Positions 14,061 to 26,182 of a stretch of 64,000 bases of DNA are shown here, piece by piece; positions within the stretch are counted from its first letter, which is position 1; each line of letters begins with the position of its first letter. The translations under genes were made by a program, and so were the position numbers. The DNA lies in contig CM032128.1 in the NCBI GenBank assembly GCA_018894105.1, forward strand, positions 14,489,001 through 14,553,000, given 5' to 3'. The notes under the pieces are model-generated. The model had not been told where the DNA came from, made no database searches, and saw nothing but the letters and a program-made list of their open reading frames with translations. The DNA is from Jacaranda mimosifolia (taxonomy: Eukaryota; Streptophyta; Magnoliopsida; Lamiales; Bignoniaceae).

Positions 14061-14760
14061 TGATTGACTGTTGATTTACAGTCTATTGAGTTGATTCTTC
14101 CTCAACAGATTCTTTCTAACATGCTTACAGTTATCCCTCACTAAGTCCTTTGGACTTACCCCTCCATTTATTTTGATCCTCTCAGACAGGGACTAAGGGA
14201 AAGATTTGGACTCCAGGATGGTTATAAGTATATTTTGTAATAGATCAGGTGTTGAATGTATATATGGCATCATCTGATAGCTAAGTATGGATATGAGATG
14301 TCGTGATATGTCATGTTGATATGGATGACTTTGTGGGATGTAAATATTTTGTTATATCAAAACATGAATCATGGCATTTACTTAATGGTTTATCGAGTTA
14401 GTTAAGTTTGAATTTCACTGCTTCTAATAAGTTGACTTTAAGATTTTGTAGTAGGTACCATAGTATTATGTGTTATATGTTACAGGTTATTTAAGTTGGA
14501 ATCCGATGCAATTTCTGATGAGCTTGAAATGTTCGATTATGGGCCTATTGAATTGTATTTTGGGTTCAGAATTATTGAATGGAATGTTTGATATCTCAAC
14601 TTTGGGTTACCCGGAGTGGGGTGTCACAATTTTATATATATTAAAAATTTAAATACACACTTCAAGTGTGTCATGATTATTATTATAAATTTAATTTTGA
14701 TACAAGTAATTTGGGTTAACTAGTTAAATTTGAGTATTTGGATAATGAATAATTTTAAGG

Positions 14761-15168
14761 TAGATCTGTCAATGGATCATAATTTAATTCGAATTTGATC
14801 CGAATTTTAGAATTTTTATTCTATTAAAATATCCAATTGATCAGATCTAATTATAAATATTCGTAATTCAAAATCAATTATTTTTAATATATTTTTGGAT
14901 TTAGGTTTGATGAAAATGATAACTAAATAAAGTTTTATGAGCAAAAAAGATTAAAGTTGGGAAGAAAAGAATTGAAACATGGATATTTGATATTGAGTAT
15001 TTTTTTTAATATTGCGTATTTGGATATTTTATGGGTATAGACCCTATTCTGACCCATATTTTTCATAATGGGTCTGGGTCTCATGTTTATTTATTAGGTA
15101 TGAATATGGGTATTGTTCCATCTGTCATGGGCTTGGGTAGGGTTTTACCCTACCTATTGACAGGCCTA
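14761..15168. mobile_element. Probable small non-autonomous hAT-like element (MITE)
   Basis: The left end 'tagatctgtcaatgg' pairs with the reverse complement of the right end 'cctattgacaggccta'. Ends of the form TAG(G)xCTGTCAATGG are common in plant hAT-type MITEs. The interior is AT-rich and non-coding. I could not see a matching 8-bp target duplication, so the limits are approximate. Confidence 0.5.
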
Positions 15169-15271
15169 CTAATGTCATGTCTCCTCTCCATACAGGTAAT
15201 GGATCCATATTTATGCTAATATTTATTTGATTCGATGAAATTGGGTGAATTATTTAGGGGAAATTTTTTTT

Positions 15272-16204
15272 GGGTTAAATTCATTTTACCCCTATGTACT
15301 ATGGAATATGTATCAAATACCCTTTATACTTTCAAAATCTTCAAATACCTCCCTCAAAGTCATATGTCATTAGTAAAATAGCTGACGGTGTCAAAACTTT
15401 ACAGTAAATTATTGATTTAATCTCAAAAAATAACTAAATAGCATAAAAACCTAAGATATGTGACTTTTTTGTGTGTAGACAAATCTATTCTTGGTACCCG
15501 TACTATCAAAACCTTTAAATACCACACTCAAACTTCATTGACATTAGAAAAATAACTGTTGTTTGGTTGATGTAGCACTAAAATTATCTTCCCTTTACAC
15601 ATATAATCATTGAAAAATTTTATGTCCAAAATACCCTTATAATTTACTATATAATGCTCAAGTTTCTTATTTAGATTTTGTTACTTTCATTTTAGGACTT
15701 AAAGTATCATCTAACTCATAATCCAACAAAAACATAAAATCATTTTATTTTTTTTAAAAGAACATTAAATAACTTCATTTTAATATAGAACATATGGGAC
15801 TAAAAGAACAGAGGTTGCTTGTGCGGAAAAAATACATGGGATCATTATACGTATTTTTGTTTCGTAACTATTTGTCTAAAATTTTCCAAATCTGCATTCC
15901 TTTTGGGATATAAAAAATGTATAATAATATGTAGGGTTTTGTTATATTTTACTTATAATTTATCATTACTTTGTAAAAAAAATGTCACATATTCTAATTT
16001 TTTATGCTATTTAGTTATTTTATAGGGTTAAATCAGTAATTTACTGTAAAATTTTGACACTGTCAATTATTTTACTAACGGCAGATGATTTTAAGGGGAG
16101 TATTTGAAGATGTTTGGTAGTATAGGGGGGTATTTGAAGGTTTTGAAAGTACATGGGGTATTTGATATATACCCCTAGTACAGGGGGTAAAATGAATTTA
16201 ACCC
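15272..16204. mobile_element. Foldback-type DNA element with ~200-bp inverted arms
   Basis: The left arm starts 'gggttaaattcattttaccc', and the right arm ends with its near-complement. The arms pair over about 200 bp: 15272-15480 against roughly 16204-15965, including the 'tcaaataccc' and 'cagtaaatta' segments. Long inverted arms around a non-coding core are typical of Mutator-like MITEs. T and A runs at the edges hide the target duplication. There is no transposase. Confidence 0.7.
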
Positions 16205-16224
16205 AAAAAATTATTGTATTAAGA

Positions 16225-16610
16225 GAGTGTTCGTCTAAATTTATTTAAAAGATTTTATAAACTCTTACATCTTATTAAATATTTTTGAAGTTTATAAAAT
16301 GCTAACTCTTATTTTTAGAATAAATTATTAAAGTATTTGAATAAAATAAGATTTTGCAGCTTATAAAATATTAATAATGATAATTTTGTAATTACTATAG
16401 TTAAAATTAAAAGGAGTTTGTTAATATTTTGAAAATAAATCAGGATATCGTCATTTTTGTTTAAAAGAACTTATAAAACCCTAAAATCTTATCTCAGCAT
16501 CATATAAGCTTATTTTTTTAAAAATCTACCAGACACTTTCTGATATTTTATAAGCTCTAAAATATAAAATATTTTGAGGAGTTTATAAATTCACCCAAAT
16601 ACCATCTAAA
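16225..16610. mobile_element. Possible small inverted-repeat element
   Basis: The left sequence near 16225-16310 and the reverse complement of 16610-16530 share scattered blocks such as 'atttataaactc' and 'cttataaaat'. The unit is about 385 bp and AT-rich. No target duplication was seen; the base bias alone could give this match. Confidence 0.3.
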
Positions 16611-16956
16611 TTAATTTGTTAGAATAAGATGGCTAAGATATACAACTTGTAAGATACATTTCGAAAGAATAACAATGTTTTTATAAAATTAGCAATGAAG
16701 GAATGAAAATTATTTTTCAACACAATACAACTACAAAAGAGATTTAGTAGATCCGATAATTTTATCATGGCTTTTAAATTAAGTAATGTATCCAACATTT
16801 TTTTATGGATTTCCACCAAATTATCTCTATATATTTGTTCGTTGCAGAGAAAAATTGATTAACACAAATAACGGCATATTTAAACATATCATACAAATTA
16901 CAAAGTAAACATCCTTGCATGGATTCCATGGCGGTGACTATTTTAATTGTTTTAGA

Positions 16957-17701
16957 CAGGGTTGTAAATGGATATTAAATGAATTAGATACACTCCATTT
17001 GTATTCGTATCCATTTAAGTTCTATAATATGTATCCATATCAATATTTGACATATATTTTATAATAATATCCGAATTCATATCTGTCAGATATTAAACGA
17101 ATTTGGATATATTTGTATCCGATTATAATATTAAGATACATCCGTTTATAAATATCCAAATATCCATTTATAAATATCTGGATATCCGAATCCATTAACT
17201 TGTAATGAAATGTATATTTTTCTAATATATTTTATTAAAAAAATAATCAAATAAATAGCACAATAAAATCTAGGAAAAATAATTTATTGAAAAAATATGA
17301 CAATAGAAATTTCATATTGAAAAAATAAAAATAATTTATTATGTATAATAATATATTAGATATGATAATTTTCTAAATATTATTTATATATTAAAATAAA
17401 TGAAAAATTAGAATATATTATATGTAATAATTTTTTAAATATTATTTATCAAATACGAATAATAGATTTAATTAAATTATAGATAATTGGATATATAAAC
17501 GAATATATCCAACATATATGTATTTGAAGTGAATATTAAACGGATCGGATATGCAATTACCACATTCGTATTCATTTATAATTGAATATCTACTAATCGA
17601 ATACGGATAATATCTACTTTAAACGAATATGAATAATATACTCTATAAATATATTCGGATGTGAATAGCAAACGAATTTTCGAATATCCACTAAAGCCCT
17701 A
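16957..17701. mobile_element. Non-autonomous hAT-type MITE
   Basis: The 745-bp unit begins CAGGGTTGTAAATGGATAT and ends in the near-complement (GAATATCCACTAAAGCCCTA). It is flanked by an 8-bp target duplication, gttttaga (16949-16956) and gttttagc (17702-17709), with 7 of 8 bases equal. An 8-bp duplication and CAGGG-type ends are hAT hallmarks. The interior is full of 'gaatatccg/ggatatccg' steps and codes for nothing. Confidence 0.8.
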
Positions 17702-17890
17702 GTTTTAGCATCCAATTTTAAACCTTTTATGAATAGTAACTTATTCAACTTATGTTAGTAACTGGTTTGATTTGATATAATTGATGAATGCAAGTAAGAA
17801 TGTTTAACAACATGATAATGCAGGTCATGATATAAATAGGAACCATGGACGGAGGCAGAGGCCAAGCATGGTCTCTTGCCCCCAACTTCG

Positions 17891-17901
17891 CACACACACA
17901 C

Positions 17902-17932
<31 letters not shown>
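17891..17932. repeat. CA/TG dinucleotide microsatellite
   Basis: About 20 CA steps, interrupted once by CG near 17906. Open frames read from the opposite strand as Cys-Val runs are artefacts of the repeat. Confidence 0.95.
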
Positions 17933-17933
<1 letters not shown>

Positions 17934-20209
17934 TAATACTTGTTTGCATGTAATTTTTGCATGCATCAAATATTTTTGAATAATACATATCTTGCATGCA
18001 GAATTTTTAACTAATGCATATTATATGTGTATAGTATTATATTTATTATATTAAAAATTGATACATATTTAAAATATATTTATAATTTGTATAATTATAA
18101 AGATAACAATCATATAACTTGATACAAAATAAGTAAAAGGGTAAATTTGATACATCAAAGTTTTGTATAGTAACTTCTATTTTAGACACAAAAGAAACTT
18201 TCTTTTTATAATGCTATATATATAATTTTATGATGATTTTTATTTTTTAATTTTTTTTAAATTTTAGTAATAATTCTTACTAAATTTTTTAATTTTTAAT
18301 TTGTAATTTTGTAAAGTCCAAAAAATAAAAAAATAAAAATAGGCACGTACCTACAATCAATTATAAGGCTATAAACGAAAAAAAATTAAATTGGGCCTAT
18401 TAAGGTACTTCTATTTTATTTATTTGAAGATACGTAACATTTATAGGGGTTTAGCCAAATAAAACCTTTACAAGGATTTAAAAAGCACCAAATGTAAGTG
18501 AATATTTTAAAAAGGTGTTGCTTCAAATTTTTCATTGTCTTTAACATGTGATTTCTTGATTCATTTTCATTTATCTCTTCTCTTAACTTAAAATAATATA
18601 TATAATATTATTTTTATTGTTTAATTTATAATATATTTTGGGTGCTTATATGCATCATATGATATATTTTATCTTCAACTAAAAGTAAGTGAAATTATGT
18701 GTGTTTTCAGGTCTTGTTAAAAGATTAAAGTTTATGGTCAAATATTGTATAATCAAATATATGCTTGATTGTTATTCTTATAGATATTACTTAAAGTTTT
18801 AATATTGATTCAATTATTGATAAATGAAAGAGCGCCGCACTCAAATTTGATGAAAATATGTATTTTAAATTTATAAATTATAGAATTTATGCCCTTATAC
18901 TTTCATTTTTGGATACTTGGTTGATAGGACATGTCTATTTATAAAAAAATATAAAACTAGATTGGCAACGCACTTACAAAATAAGTAACTAAATTTATTT
19001 TTCAAAAAGATACTAGAAAAATTTTATAATTCAAATGTACGACCTTCATATTAGAGCTCTTACAATAAGAGCGAAAGTTTTTATCCATGTGATTCATGCA
19101 AAAATTGATAAATTAATGTTGTAATATTCTCATTTCTAATTGAAGTAGTCATGAAGTAAGGTGTCTGTGTTAGGCACCCAAGTGGAATTCTTGTTAGGCT
19201 TACTATCGAGGAGTTTGAATTTGGGTGTTTTGCTATGTTTCTTTGAGACGTTTATTGCTTTACTGATATGGAGCTCAATTTCTTTTGTAGCAGGGATTAG
19301 ATGGATATTGCTAATTAGTCATGAAGTCTCGAAGAGACTCAGACAAACTCTTTAGGAATGAGGTTGGTGTCTCAAAGGAAGTAGGATTGTGCGTAGGGAG
19401 CAATTTCGAAGTCTCAGTTGCACTTCAGACACTAGCATGTAGTTTTGGGCATTGTGTAGATATGAGGACATGTTTTGCTTTATTCTCTTAGCTTCATGAG
19501 GTTTAGCTATAGTTAAGAAGCATTTTAGTTTAGAGATTCTTTGGGATCACCTTGCATGGCTAAGTATTTTCTAAACGCGAGGTGGTTTTCACATCCATAA
19601 CATTATCATATCTTGGGTATTTGTGGCGAGAATTAAAACTCTATTGTTTTATTGTTGAGACATTATATAAAGCTGCTTGTTAACGAATCACATTATCTTT
19701 GCAATCTAGTTTGCATTTTTGCTATGTATCGACTGTGAAGGTTGGATGTTAAAAATGTGCTTGAGTATAGGAAAAAGGAAGTTAATCCAAACACTCACGT
19801 TGATTGCTTGTGCTCGTTCTAGAGCACTCACATGGGGAGCACGTACTAGGCGCACGTCTAGGATCTGTATAGGTGCTCGTCTTGGGCACCCGCACCAAGC
19901 GCTCATGTCAAGTAGTTGCAAATGGTGCCCATTCAGTTATCTATGCACCTGTGCTGAGAGCTTATCGAATTTTTTGACAAATTTGCATATGAACTTAATC
20001 ACCTCATGAGTTTTGAGCAATTATTGTTGATGTAAGCACAATGCATGATAAAATTTTTCTATGAATGTGTGGAGTCTCTTTTAATCAAACTTTATTATAA
20101 GTCCCTTACAAGGATCATTGTTAACTTTCATAAAATAGAACACTTAGAAGGTAAACAATTAACCATAGGCCTTAGTTGAGTGACCATTTACGTTGATGTA
20201 AAGTTAAAG
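17933..20209. other. AT-rich DNA with one GC-richer island, no gene seen
   Basis: Mostly AT-rich sequence with no recognisable coding region. At about 19795-19935 there is an island rich in 'gcgc', 'gcac' and 'gtgctcg' steps, resembling in texture the islands near 31.6 and 43.5 kb. Open frames there (19706-20009, both strands) have no recognised domain. Confidence 0.45.
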
Positions 20210-20336
20210 TCACTAAGAAAAATTCCGATTTTCAATCTATTGGAAATTCTTGTGAATTATTGGTGGAATTTCCATCGAAAAATATTCCAACAGATTTTCA
20301 ATTGAAATACGTTGAAAAAGTTAGGCAGGATAAATA
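20210..20336 (+). mobile_element. CACTA-type transposon terminus, left of a solo LTR
   Basis: The sequence 'cactaagaaaaattccg' resembles the CACTA terminus CACTACAAGAAAA. It is followed by subterminal steps of the kind 'ggaatttccatcgaaaaat' in both orientations. The same texture resumes at 22415, after the solo LTR, so this is one CACTA-like end interrupted by that insertion. No transposase was seen. Confidence 0.55.
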
Positions 20337-22409
20337 TGTTGGAATAGTGCCCCGCAAGCTAATTAGATTGGCATGTGAAATTACCCCATTTGTGATACAA
20401 TCTTGATTGAATAATATTCCATAAAATGACCATCTTCATCTTATGTGTTTATGATTTTTTCACATGCATTTAGTTGAAGCCCTCAAATCATACAAATTAC
20501 AGGGACTTGGTCATGCATACAATGGTGATCATGTAACAAGCCTCTATGGTCATGATTTTAAAATATTCCAAGTCATAGAATCTTAGACATGGATACATGT
20601 TAGTGAGTGCTTGTTAGAGAACAAGTTCACTGAAGACTCGCTTAGAGAAACCACAAGGTAGCCATAGTGGCACGTCGGTAGTGGCAAATTCTCTAGCTTA
20701 CAATAATGTATATAATTAGTCCTTTGACTTGAGGTTCTACATAACCTTGTATTTGGGTCTTTGTGCTTTGATTTTGCTTCGACCATGTAGCAGGTGACCC
20801 ATAGCTTAGTTTGGGATAGGCTACTTAAGTATGGAGATTAGTGAGTTCAAAGATGGGATCCGTTTCGCACGTCTGTGAACAACGGGTTGATTTCCTATGT
20901 ATTTTAAGATGATCGATTCCAAGAAATCCTTGCATAAAGTGATATGACAATTTGGAAAAGGAGTTTTCCAAAGTTGAGTTCGTAATGAGAAATTGAACAT
21001 CAAGAATAGATACATAGCTATCAAGGCTATTAGGGAATCGACAAATATCTTGTCCTAGGCCTCTTTCAGGAGATAGAAAATGGAAGGACCATATTTGCAT
21101 GGTAATTGTAAGCGGTAATGGTTCACCCTCAACTAATTTATCCAATTGATTGGGCTCCATAGGCTTGTGCTAGATATCGACTATGGAGAATGTGTACTCT
21201 TCAACTAATAGAGATTAATTGATAGAGTGATTAGTCTAAAAGAGTTTAGACTAATCAGAATATTCGATATTCAATAAATTACAAAGAGGTCTGAACTCAT
21301 GTCTAATTAATTGGTGAACCTAAAGGGTTACACACAAAAGCCTAAAACACACTCACTTGATTGAAGAAATTAGCTAAGGAGTTAGATAATTAAAGTGATC
21401 AAGTTTGGTGGAAAGAGAAACCAAGTTGACTAATTATTAAATGGTCACTATGGCTTGATTAATTTAAGTGTTAAATTAATCAAAATAATTAAAGATTTAA
21501 ATTAGACCAATTAAACTAAGAAGTTAATTTAATTGGTGCCATGGGACAATTTAATTAGTCAAAGTCAACTTAAAGAGTTAAGTTAATTTAATTAAATTAA
21601 GGAGTTAATTTAATTAGTAGGAGAATATAATTTTAGAGGGAATATTAAATGGAAGAGTCCATTTAATAATTACCGAGTTGGCATTTTAATTTTGAGAAAT
21701 TAAAAATCCAACTTAGCTAGCCAATTGACATCCAAGTTGGCAAAGTGAGGAGTGTGTGATGCAAGCTTCCAAGAGCTTCCACCTCACACCATTTAAACCC
21801 CTCTTGGCCAGCCATTTAGAGGCTAGTTCCAACTTCCATTTTCCCTCTATTTTGTGGTGATCTCATCTTCTGAGAGAAATCACCCGTTAGATTCTCCCCA
21901 ACAACCTACTCTCTCCAAAAGCTTCCTCACACCTTTCTTCATTCTCCTCATATCTCTAGCTAATTTAGAGAAGATTGCGAGTGACTTTAGGTGTGTGGAC
22001 TTCCTTTGGAGGTACAACGCTTGGTGTGCTTGAGTTGGTGATTGAAGATCCTTCAAGGTGGTAGCTGATTTTGGTGTTCAAGTTAACTGGAGGTTTTGCA
22101 ACCTTGCTTGCTGTTTTGCCACCATTTCAAGCTCATCTTGAAGGAGTTTTGGACAGCAAGGGTTGTTGTAGTTGCTAACCATTGGAGAGGAGTTGGAGAT
22201 CATTGGGGAAAAAAGCTAAGATCTTGCTTGGAAGGAGTTCCTTTGGAAGATCTAGCTAGTTACCTCTTAATTTCTCAATTAGGGTAACATTCTCTAGCCA
22301 TTAAATCCATTATTGAGGCATGAAATAGATCCTTAGGTTGAGGACATGTTAGTTAATTTTTGCCTAATTTTTGCAATTATTATGGATCCTATCACTTCAT
22401 CTTTCTTCA
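20337..22409 (+). mobile_element. Solo LTR of a Ty1/copia element
   Basis: The 2073-bp unit begins TGTTGGAATAGTGCC and ends TTCTTCA. Likely target duplication: aaata (20332-20336) and aaatg (22410-22414), one base different. Its first ~1.3 kb matches, in the opposite orientation, the LTRs of the copia element at 45.5-55.7 kb; examples are the 'gctaattagattggc' start and the minus-strand open frame at 20825-21160. Its 3' half is different from theirs, so it is a related subfamily. No internal region remains. Confidence 0.75.
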
Positions 22410-22414
22410 AAATG

Positions 22415-22453
22415 TGCTTTATTTCCAATAGATTCTGATTGAATTTTGATAGA
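22415..22453 (+). mobile_element. CACTA-like subterminal sequence, right of the solo LTR
   Basis: 'gctttatttccaatag' and following bases continue the pattern broken off at 20336. They lead directly into the tandem duplication that starts near 22454. Confidence 0.4.
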
Positions 22454-23452
22454 AATCCATTAGGGAAATTGGGTGGGACAATACACTCTATTTCCAACAG
22501 AAATCCATTAGAAAAATTAGGTGGGACAAAATACGTTTTATTTTTGATGGAATTCCGTTGAAAAATATAATTTTTTTTAATTTTAAAACTTTTTTGATGA
22601 AATTGTCATTGAAAAAATATGTCGGAAAACTATAAAAACATAGTCCTTCCCCTTTTTATTCCTTTCTTCTCCACATTTATTTTCTCCTCCCAACCCTCTT
22701 TTCTTCATCTTCATCACCCACCTCTCTTCCCCAACTTTGTCTTCCTCAAATCCATCTCTCTTCCCATATTCCTTTTCCTCCAACCCATCCATGCGACCCG
22801 CTCACCTCCTATCCCCAAACCTGCATCTCCCTTCCCCTCAACTCACCCACCACTATCGCTGCTGGTCAAATCCACCACCACCACCTCCCTATCCCCAACC
22901 TGACTCTTTCTCTTCTAGTAAGTATATATGTACACACTACAAGAAAATTGTATATAGAGCCATTAAAAAATGCCTGTATATAGTATTATAGTGACATTTT
23001 GACATATAATGGCATTTTGTAAAAGTGCTATTTAGGTAGGTGCAGCTAATGGTAAGAATATCACTACTTTATTTTTTTATAGCATTAATAAAGTTTAGGA
23101 AGAAATAAATTAAATGACATGTTAAAATGTCACAAAAAATACATTAAATGACAAGCTAACATGCCACAAACATCGCATGTAATGATGTATTAAAATGCCA
23201 CAAATTTTTTTTTAAATGACATTATAACATACCATAAAAATATAGTAAACGAAATGTTACTAACATGCCACAAAAAATATAGTAAATGGTATATTAAAAT
23301 ACCACTAAAAAATTCTTCAAATGACATGTTAGCATGCCACAAAATAATATATTAATGGCATATTAAATATCACAAAAGATTCTTTTAGATATAGATTTTA
23401 ACCTATCCCCATTCCCTAATTATGAGACTCCAACATGGCCCAATTGCTCTTT
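22454..23452 (+). repeat. Tandem duplicate A: leader-like segment plus CACTA 5' end
   Basis: A ~1-kb unit. It starts with 'aaatccattag'/'ggtgggacaaatac' steps, then a CT-rich stretch (about 22640-22910), then the CACTA terminus CACTACAAGAAAA at 22934, then subterminal repeats of the form 'atgacatgttaaaatgcc', ending near 23452. The following unit repeats the same order. The long open frame at 22619-22903 is low-complexity Pro/Ser/Phe sequence and is not supported as a gene. Confidence 0.75.
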
Positions 23453-24028
23453 AAATCCATCAAGAAAATTAGTTAGGACAAATACGCTCTATTTCCAAAG
23501 GAAATTCATCAGAAAAATTAGGTGGGACAAATACTTTTATTTCCGATGGAATTCTATTGAAAAATATAATATTTTTTTGAATTTAAAAAAATTTTCCGAC
23601 GAAATTTTCTTTGAAAAATTCTATCGGAAAACTATAAAAACCTATTCCTTCCCTCCCTTTTTTCCTTTCTTCTCCACATTTATTTTCTCTTCCCAACCCT
23701 CTTTTCTTCATCTTCACCGCCCATCTCTCTTCCCCATTTTTATCTTCCTCAAATCCATCTCTCTTCTCCATATTTCTCTTCCTCCAACCCACCCATACCC
23801 CCCAACCTCCTACCCTCAAGCCTGCATCTCCCTTCCCCACAACCCGCCCACCATTGCCGTTGTCGATCAAATCTGCCACCACTACCTTTCTATCCCCAAC
23901 ACGACTCTCTCTTTTAGTAAGTATATATGTACACACTACAAGAAAAATGCATATTATAGGTATTAAAAAATACCATGTATATAGTATTATAGTGATATTT
24001 TGACATATAATGGCATTTTTTAAAAGTG
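23453..24028 (+). repeat. Tandem duplicate B, left part, with second CACTA terminus
   Basis: Repeats unit A in the same order and orientation: 'aaatccatcaag' start, CT-rich stretch (23640-23900), 'cactacaagaaaaatgc' at 23933, then 'atggcatttttt'. It breaks off at 24028 after 'taaaagtg', exactly where unit A continues. The missing remainder is found at 38180. Confidence 0.75.
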
Positions 24029-24836
24029 TGTCATGCTCTAAAATCTAACTATATAGTCTAGTCACAAGGCATGAAAATCGATCCCAAATAAACAGTATCA
24101 CCTACAAAATCATAATTGTAAATAAAGAAAAACTCCAAAATTCATAATAATTCAAAAAATTCTTGTAACATAGAAACTCAAAATGCCAAATATTCTTCCC
24201 TCTACTGGAAAATCATTAAAGGAGAAGAACTAATTTGCCAACATAACAATAAAACTAAAGCTACTGCAAAGTTCTCATCTCAAAAGAAAACCTTCAATTT
24301 CGATTCTTGTCATATGCAAGATCCACCTCCTCACTGGGGCTAAGATTTAGGTTTACCAGAAAGGAGTTAAAGAAAGAAAAGAGTGTGAGTAAAAGACTCA
24401 GTGAATGCCTAGTGTGTGCAATGTGGATTTGTGAATTTAACATGTTTAGTTGAGTGAAAATATTCAAGAAAAATATCTGTGAAAAATAATAAATGATCAA
24501 GCAGTAACAGGTCAAGAATTTAATAAATGATTTCCTAGACTAACAACTTAAATACGATGATCAAATAGTGTTTGTTGTAGCCAGTCAACCTTATGACTCC
24601 CATTATAATAGTCCCTTATCGCTTCGGCAAGGTACGACCTTACCAAAATAGTGCCCAAGCGTCCTTGGGAATTCATACGACCCACCTCAACCACAAACGA
24701 TTTCTATTGTGTGCTGGGGGGATTTGGCCATGGGGGCTTGGAGTTCAACCAGCAAGCCTACTGCTGCCCGATGAAGTCCTTTGTACACTTAGACCAAGTT
24801 GGATCCAACTAATAGTAACAATAACCAGTTGATCAT
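24029..24836 (-). mobile_element. Left piece of a gypsy LTR (TGTAATGCC type) split by an Athila element
   Basis: Begins TGTCATGC and runs to the Athila insertion point; the partner piece is 36346-38179. The last five bases, atcat (24832-24836), are the target duplication of the Athila element. Content resembles the other long gypsy LTRs in the window, including an 'aaagactcagtgaatgcc' block like 'caaagacttagtgatgg' at 56430. Short ORFs at 24294 and 24593 are not supported. Confidence 0.6.
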
Positions 24837-26046
24837 TGTTAAGTCCTTATTAGTATTAATTCGAATATCATATTTAGGACTTAACAAATAATTTTCTTAT
24901 TTAAAAAGTTATAATTCCCTTGCTAATTGATGAAAATATTGGAATTGTAGGAATACAAGTGGAGAAATTTCAAAGTAGGACACATTGAATCAAGTTGGTG
25001 GGAATGCTGATTCGATGACACGTCATTATCAAAGATGGGCAGAAGAGTTTTTATTTATTTGAGCCCTATTCTAATTACAAGACTCTTTCAAGCAGCTATA
25101 AATAGGTCTCTTAGATACTTGGTTCAACATCATAGTAGAGATTGGGATTTTGCTATTTTTGAGATTAGAAGTATAGTGAAAATTTGGGATTCGGAGGAGG
25201 ACAAAGAGGAGATCTAATTCATCTAGGAATAGAGTTTATTCTTATCTCTTTGATTCTAGTTTTAATTCTGGATTTGAAACGATGTTCCATTTTATTCATG
25301 TTTTGTTTGACAATTCAACCGTGAACTAATTTGTTACTCTAGGATTATAATGGATTCTTTTGAATAAATTGATGCATGATTTTCTTCCATGAAATTAGTA
25401 GCACTTAAGATTATTTCTTCTATTGTGTACTTTTTCTATTTGATTGACTGATCAACAGTCAAGTGCATATTTAAACCCTAGAGGAATCTTGGAAAAAAGA
25501 ATGTAGGGATTGGTTGACAATAGAAGACCTTAGGATTAATTGTTCAAATTGATGAATTAATTAATTTGTGAATATGATAGAAATATACCTGCTTGCCCTA
25601 GGGAGTTAGCTGAGTGGTACAACTTTATCCATAATTTAGTTAATTCACATAGGAATATAGTGAATTGAATAAATTAGAGATTTGATTGCGGTTAATTTGG
25701 AAGAACCTCATAATTGCATAAGATTCAAGACTAATAACCTGTTATTAATTTCATAGGGAGAAAATTATGTAATCAACTTATTTGATTGATGAAATTATAA
25801 TTCTATGCTTCTATATCTTGGTAGATATCTTAATCAGTACACTTTTTCTTATTTTCATTAGTTTAGTTTTAATTCCTATATAATTGATTCTTGTTTGAGT
25901 AAGACAAGCGTGTGATAACTTAGTAATTAGTAGTGAATAATTTAGTTCCTCGCGGGATCGACACTTTTCTCATAAGTTTATTACTTGTTGCAATACGTGC
26001 ACTTGCTAACTACTTGCATAATTTATTTTGCCCAACACAACCAACA
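24837..26046 (+). repeat. 5' LTR of the Athila-like element
   Basis: Begins TGTTAAGTCCTTATTAG and ends CAACACAACCAACA, aligning end to end with 35131-36340. A TATA box, 'ctataaatag', lies at 25096-25105 and is kept in the other LTR at 35391-35400 as 'ttataaatag', probably the element promoter. The short ORF at 25035 is not a gene. Confidence 0.92.
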
Positions 26047-26052
26047 AGTTTT

Positions 26053-26070
26053 TAGTGCCGTTGCCGGGGA
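26053..26070 (+). other. Primer binding site, tRNA-Asp type
   Basis: 'tagtgccgttgccgggga' is complementary to the 3' end of plant tRNA-Asp except for two bases; both differences are transitions. It lies 6 bp after the 5' LTR, the expected position. Confidence 0.85.
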
Positions 26071-26182
26071 ACTAAAATTATTTTGTTTATGCTAATATTA
26101 GTTTTAAGCACTAAGTTTTAATTCAGATCTATTTATTTTATTTTGTTTTATTTTTTCTTATTTTAGAAATCCTTGCAATTAT

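Larger units (their letters stand above)
11933..14628 (+). mobile_element. Solo LTR of a Ty3/gypsy element (TGTAACACC type)
   Basis: The 2696-bp unit begins TGTAACACCCC and ends GGGGTGTCACA, the inverted ends typical of long plant gypsy LTRs, possibly Del/Tekay. It is flanked by a perfect 5-bp target duplication, atttt (11928-11932 and 14629-14633). No internal gag/pol follows, so recombination between two LTRs probably left one. It resembles, in opposite orientation, the LTR at 56007-59054; for example, the block near 13225-13330 matches the reverse complement of about 57350-57470. Short ORFs inside, such as a CT-rich one at 12229, are not genes. Confidence 0.85.

Noticed and set aside
17745..17997. 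Cys-Val-rich frames on the minus strand
   Set aside because: They arise from the CA microsatellite.
22619..22991. Pro/Ser-rich frames that could be a signal-peptide protein
   Set aside because: They are CT-rich low complexity, duplicated in 23577-23966 with frame differences and no conserved start or stop.
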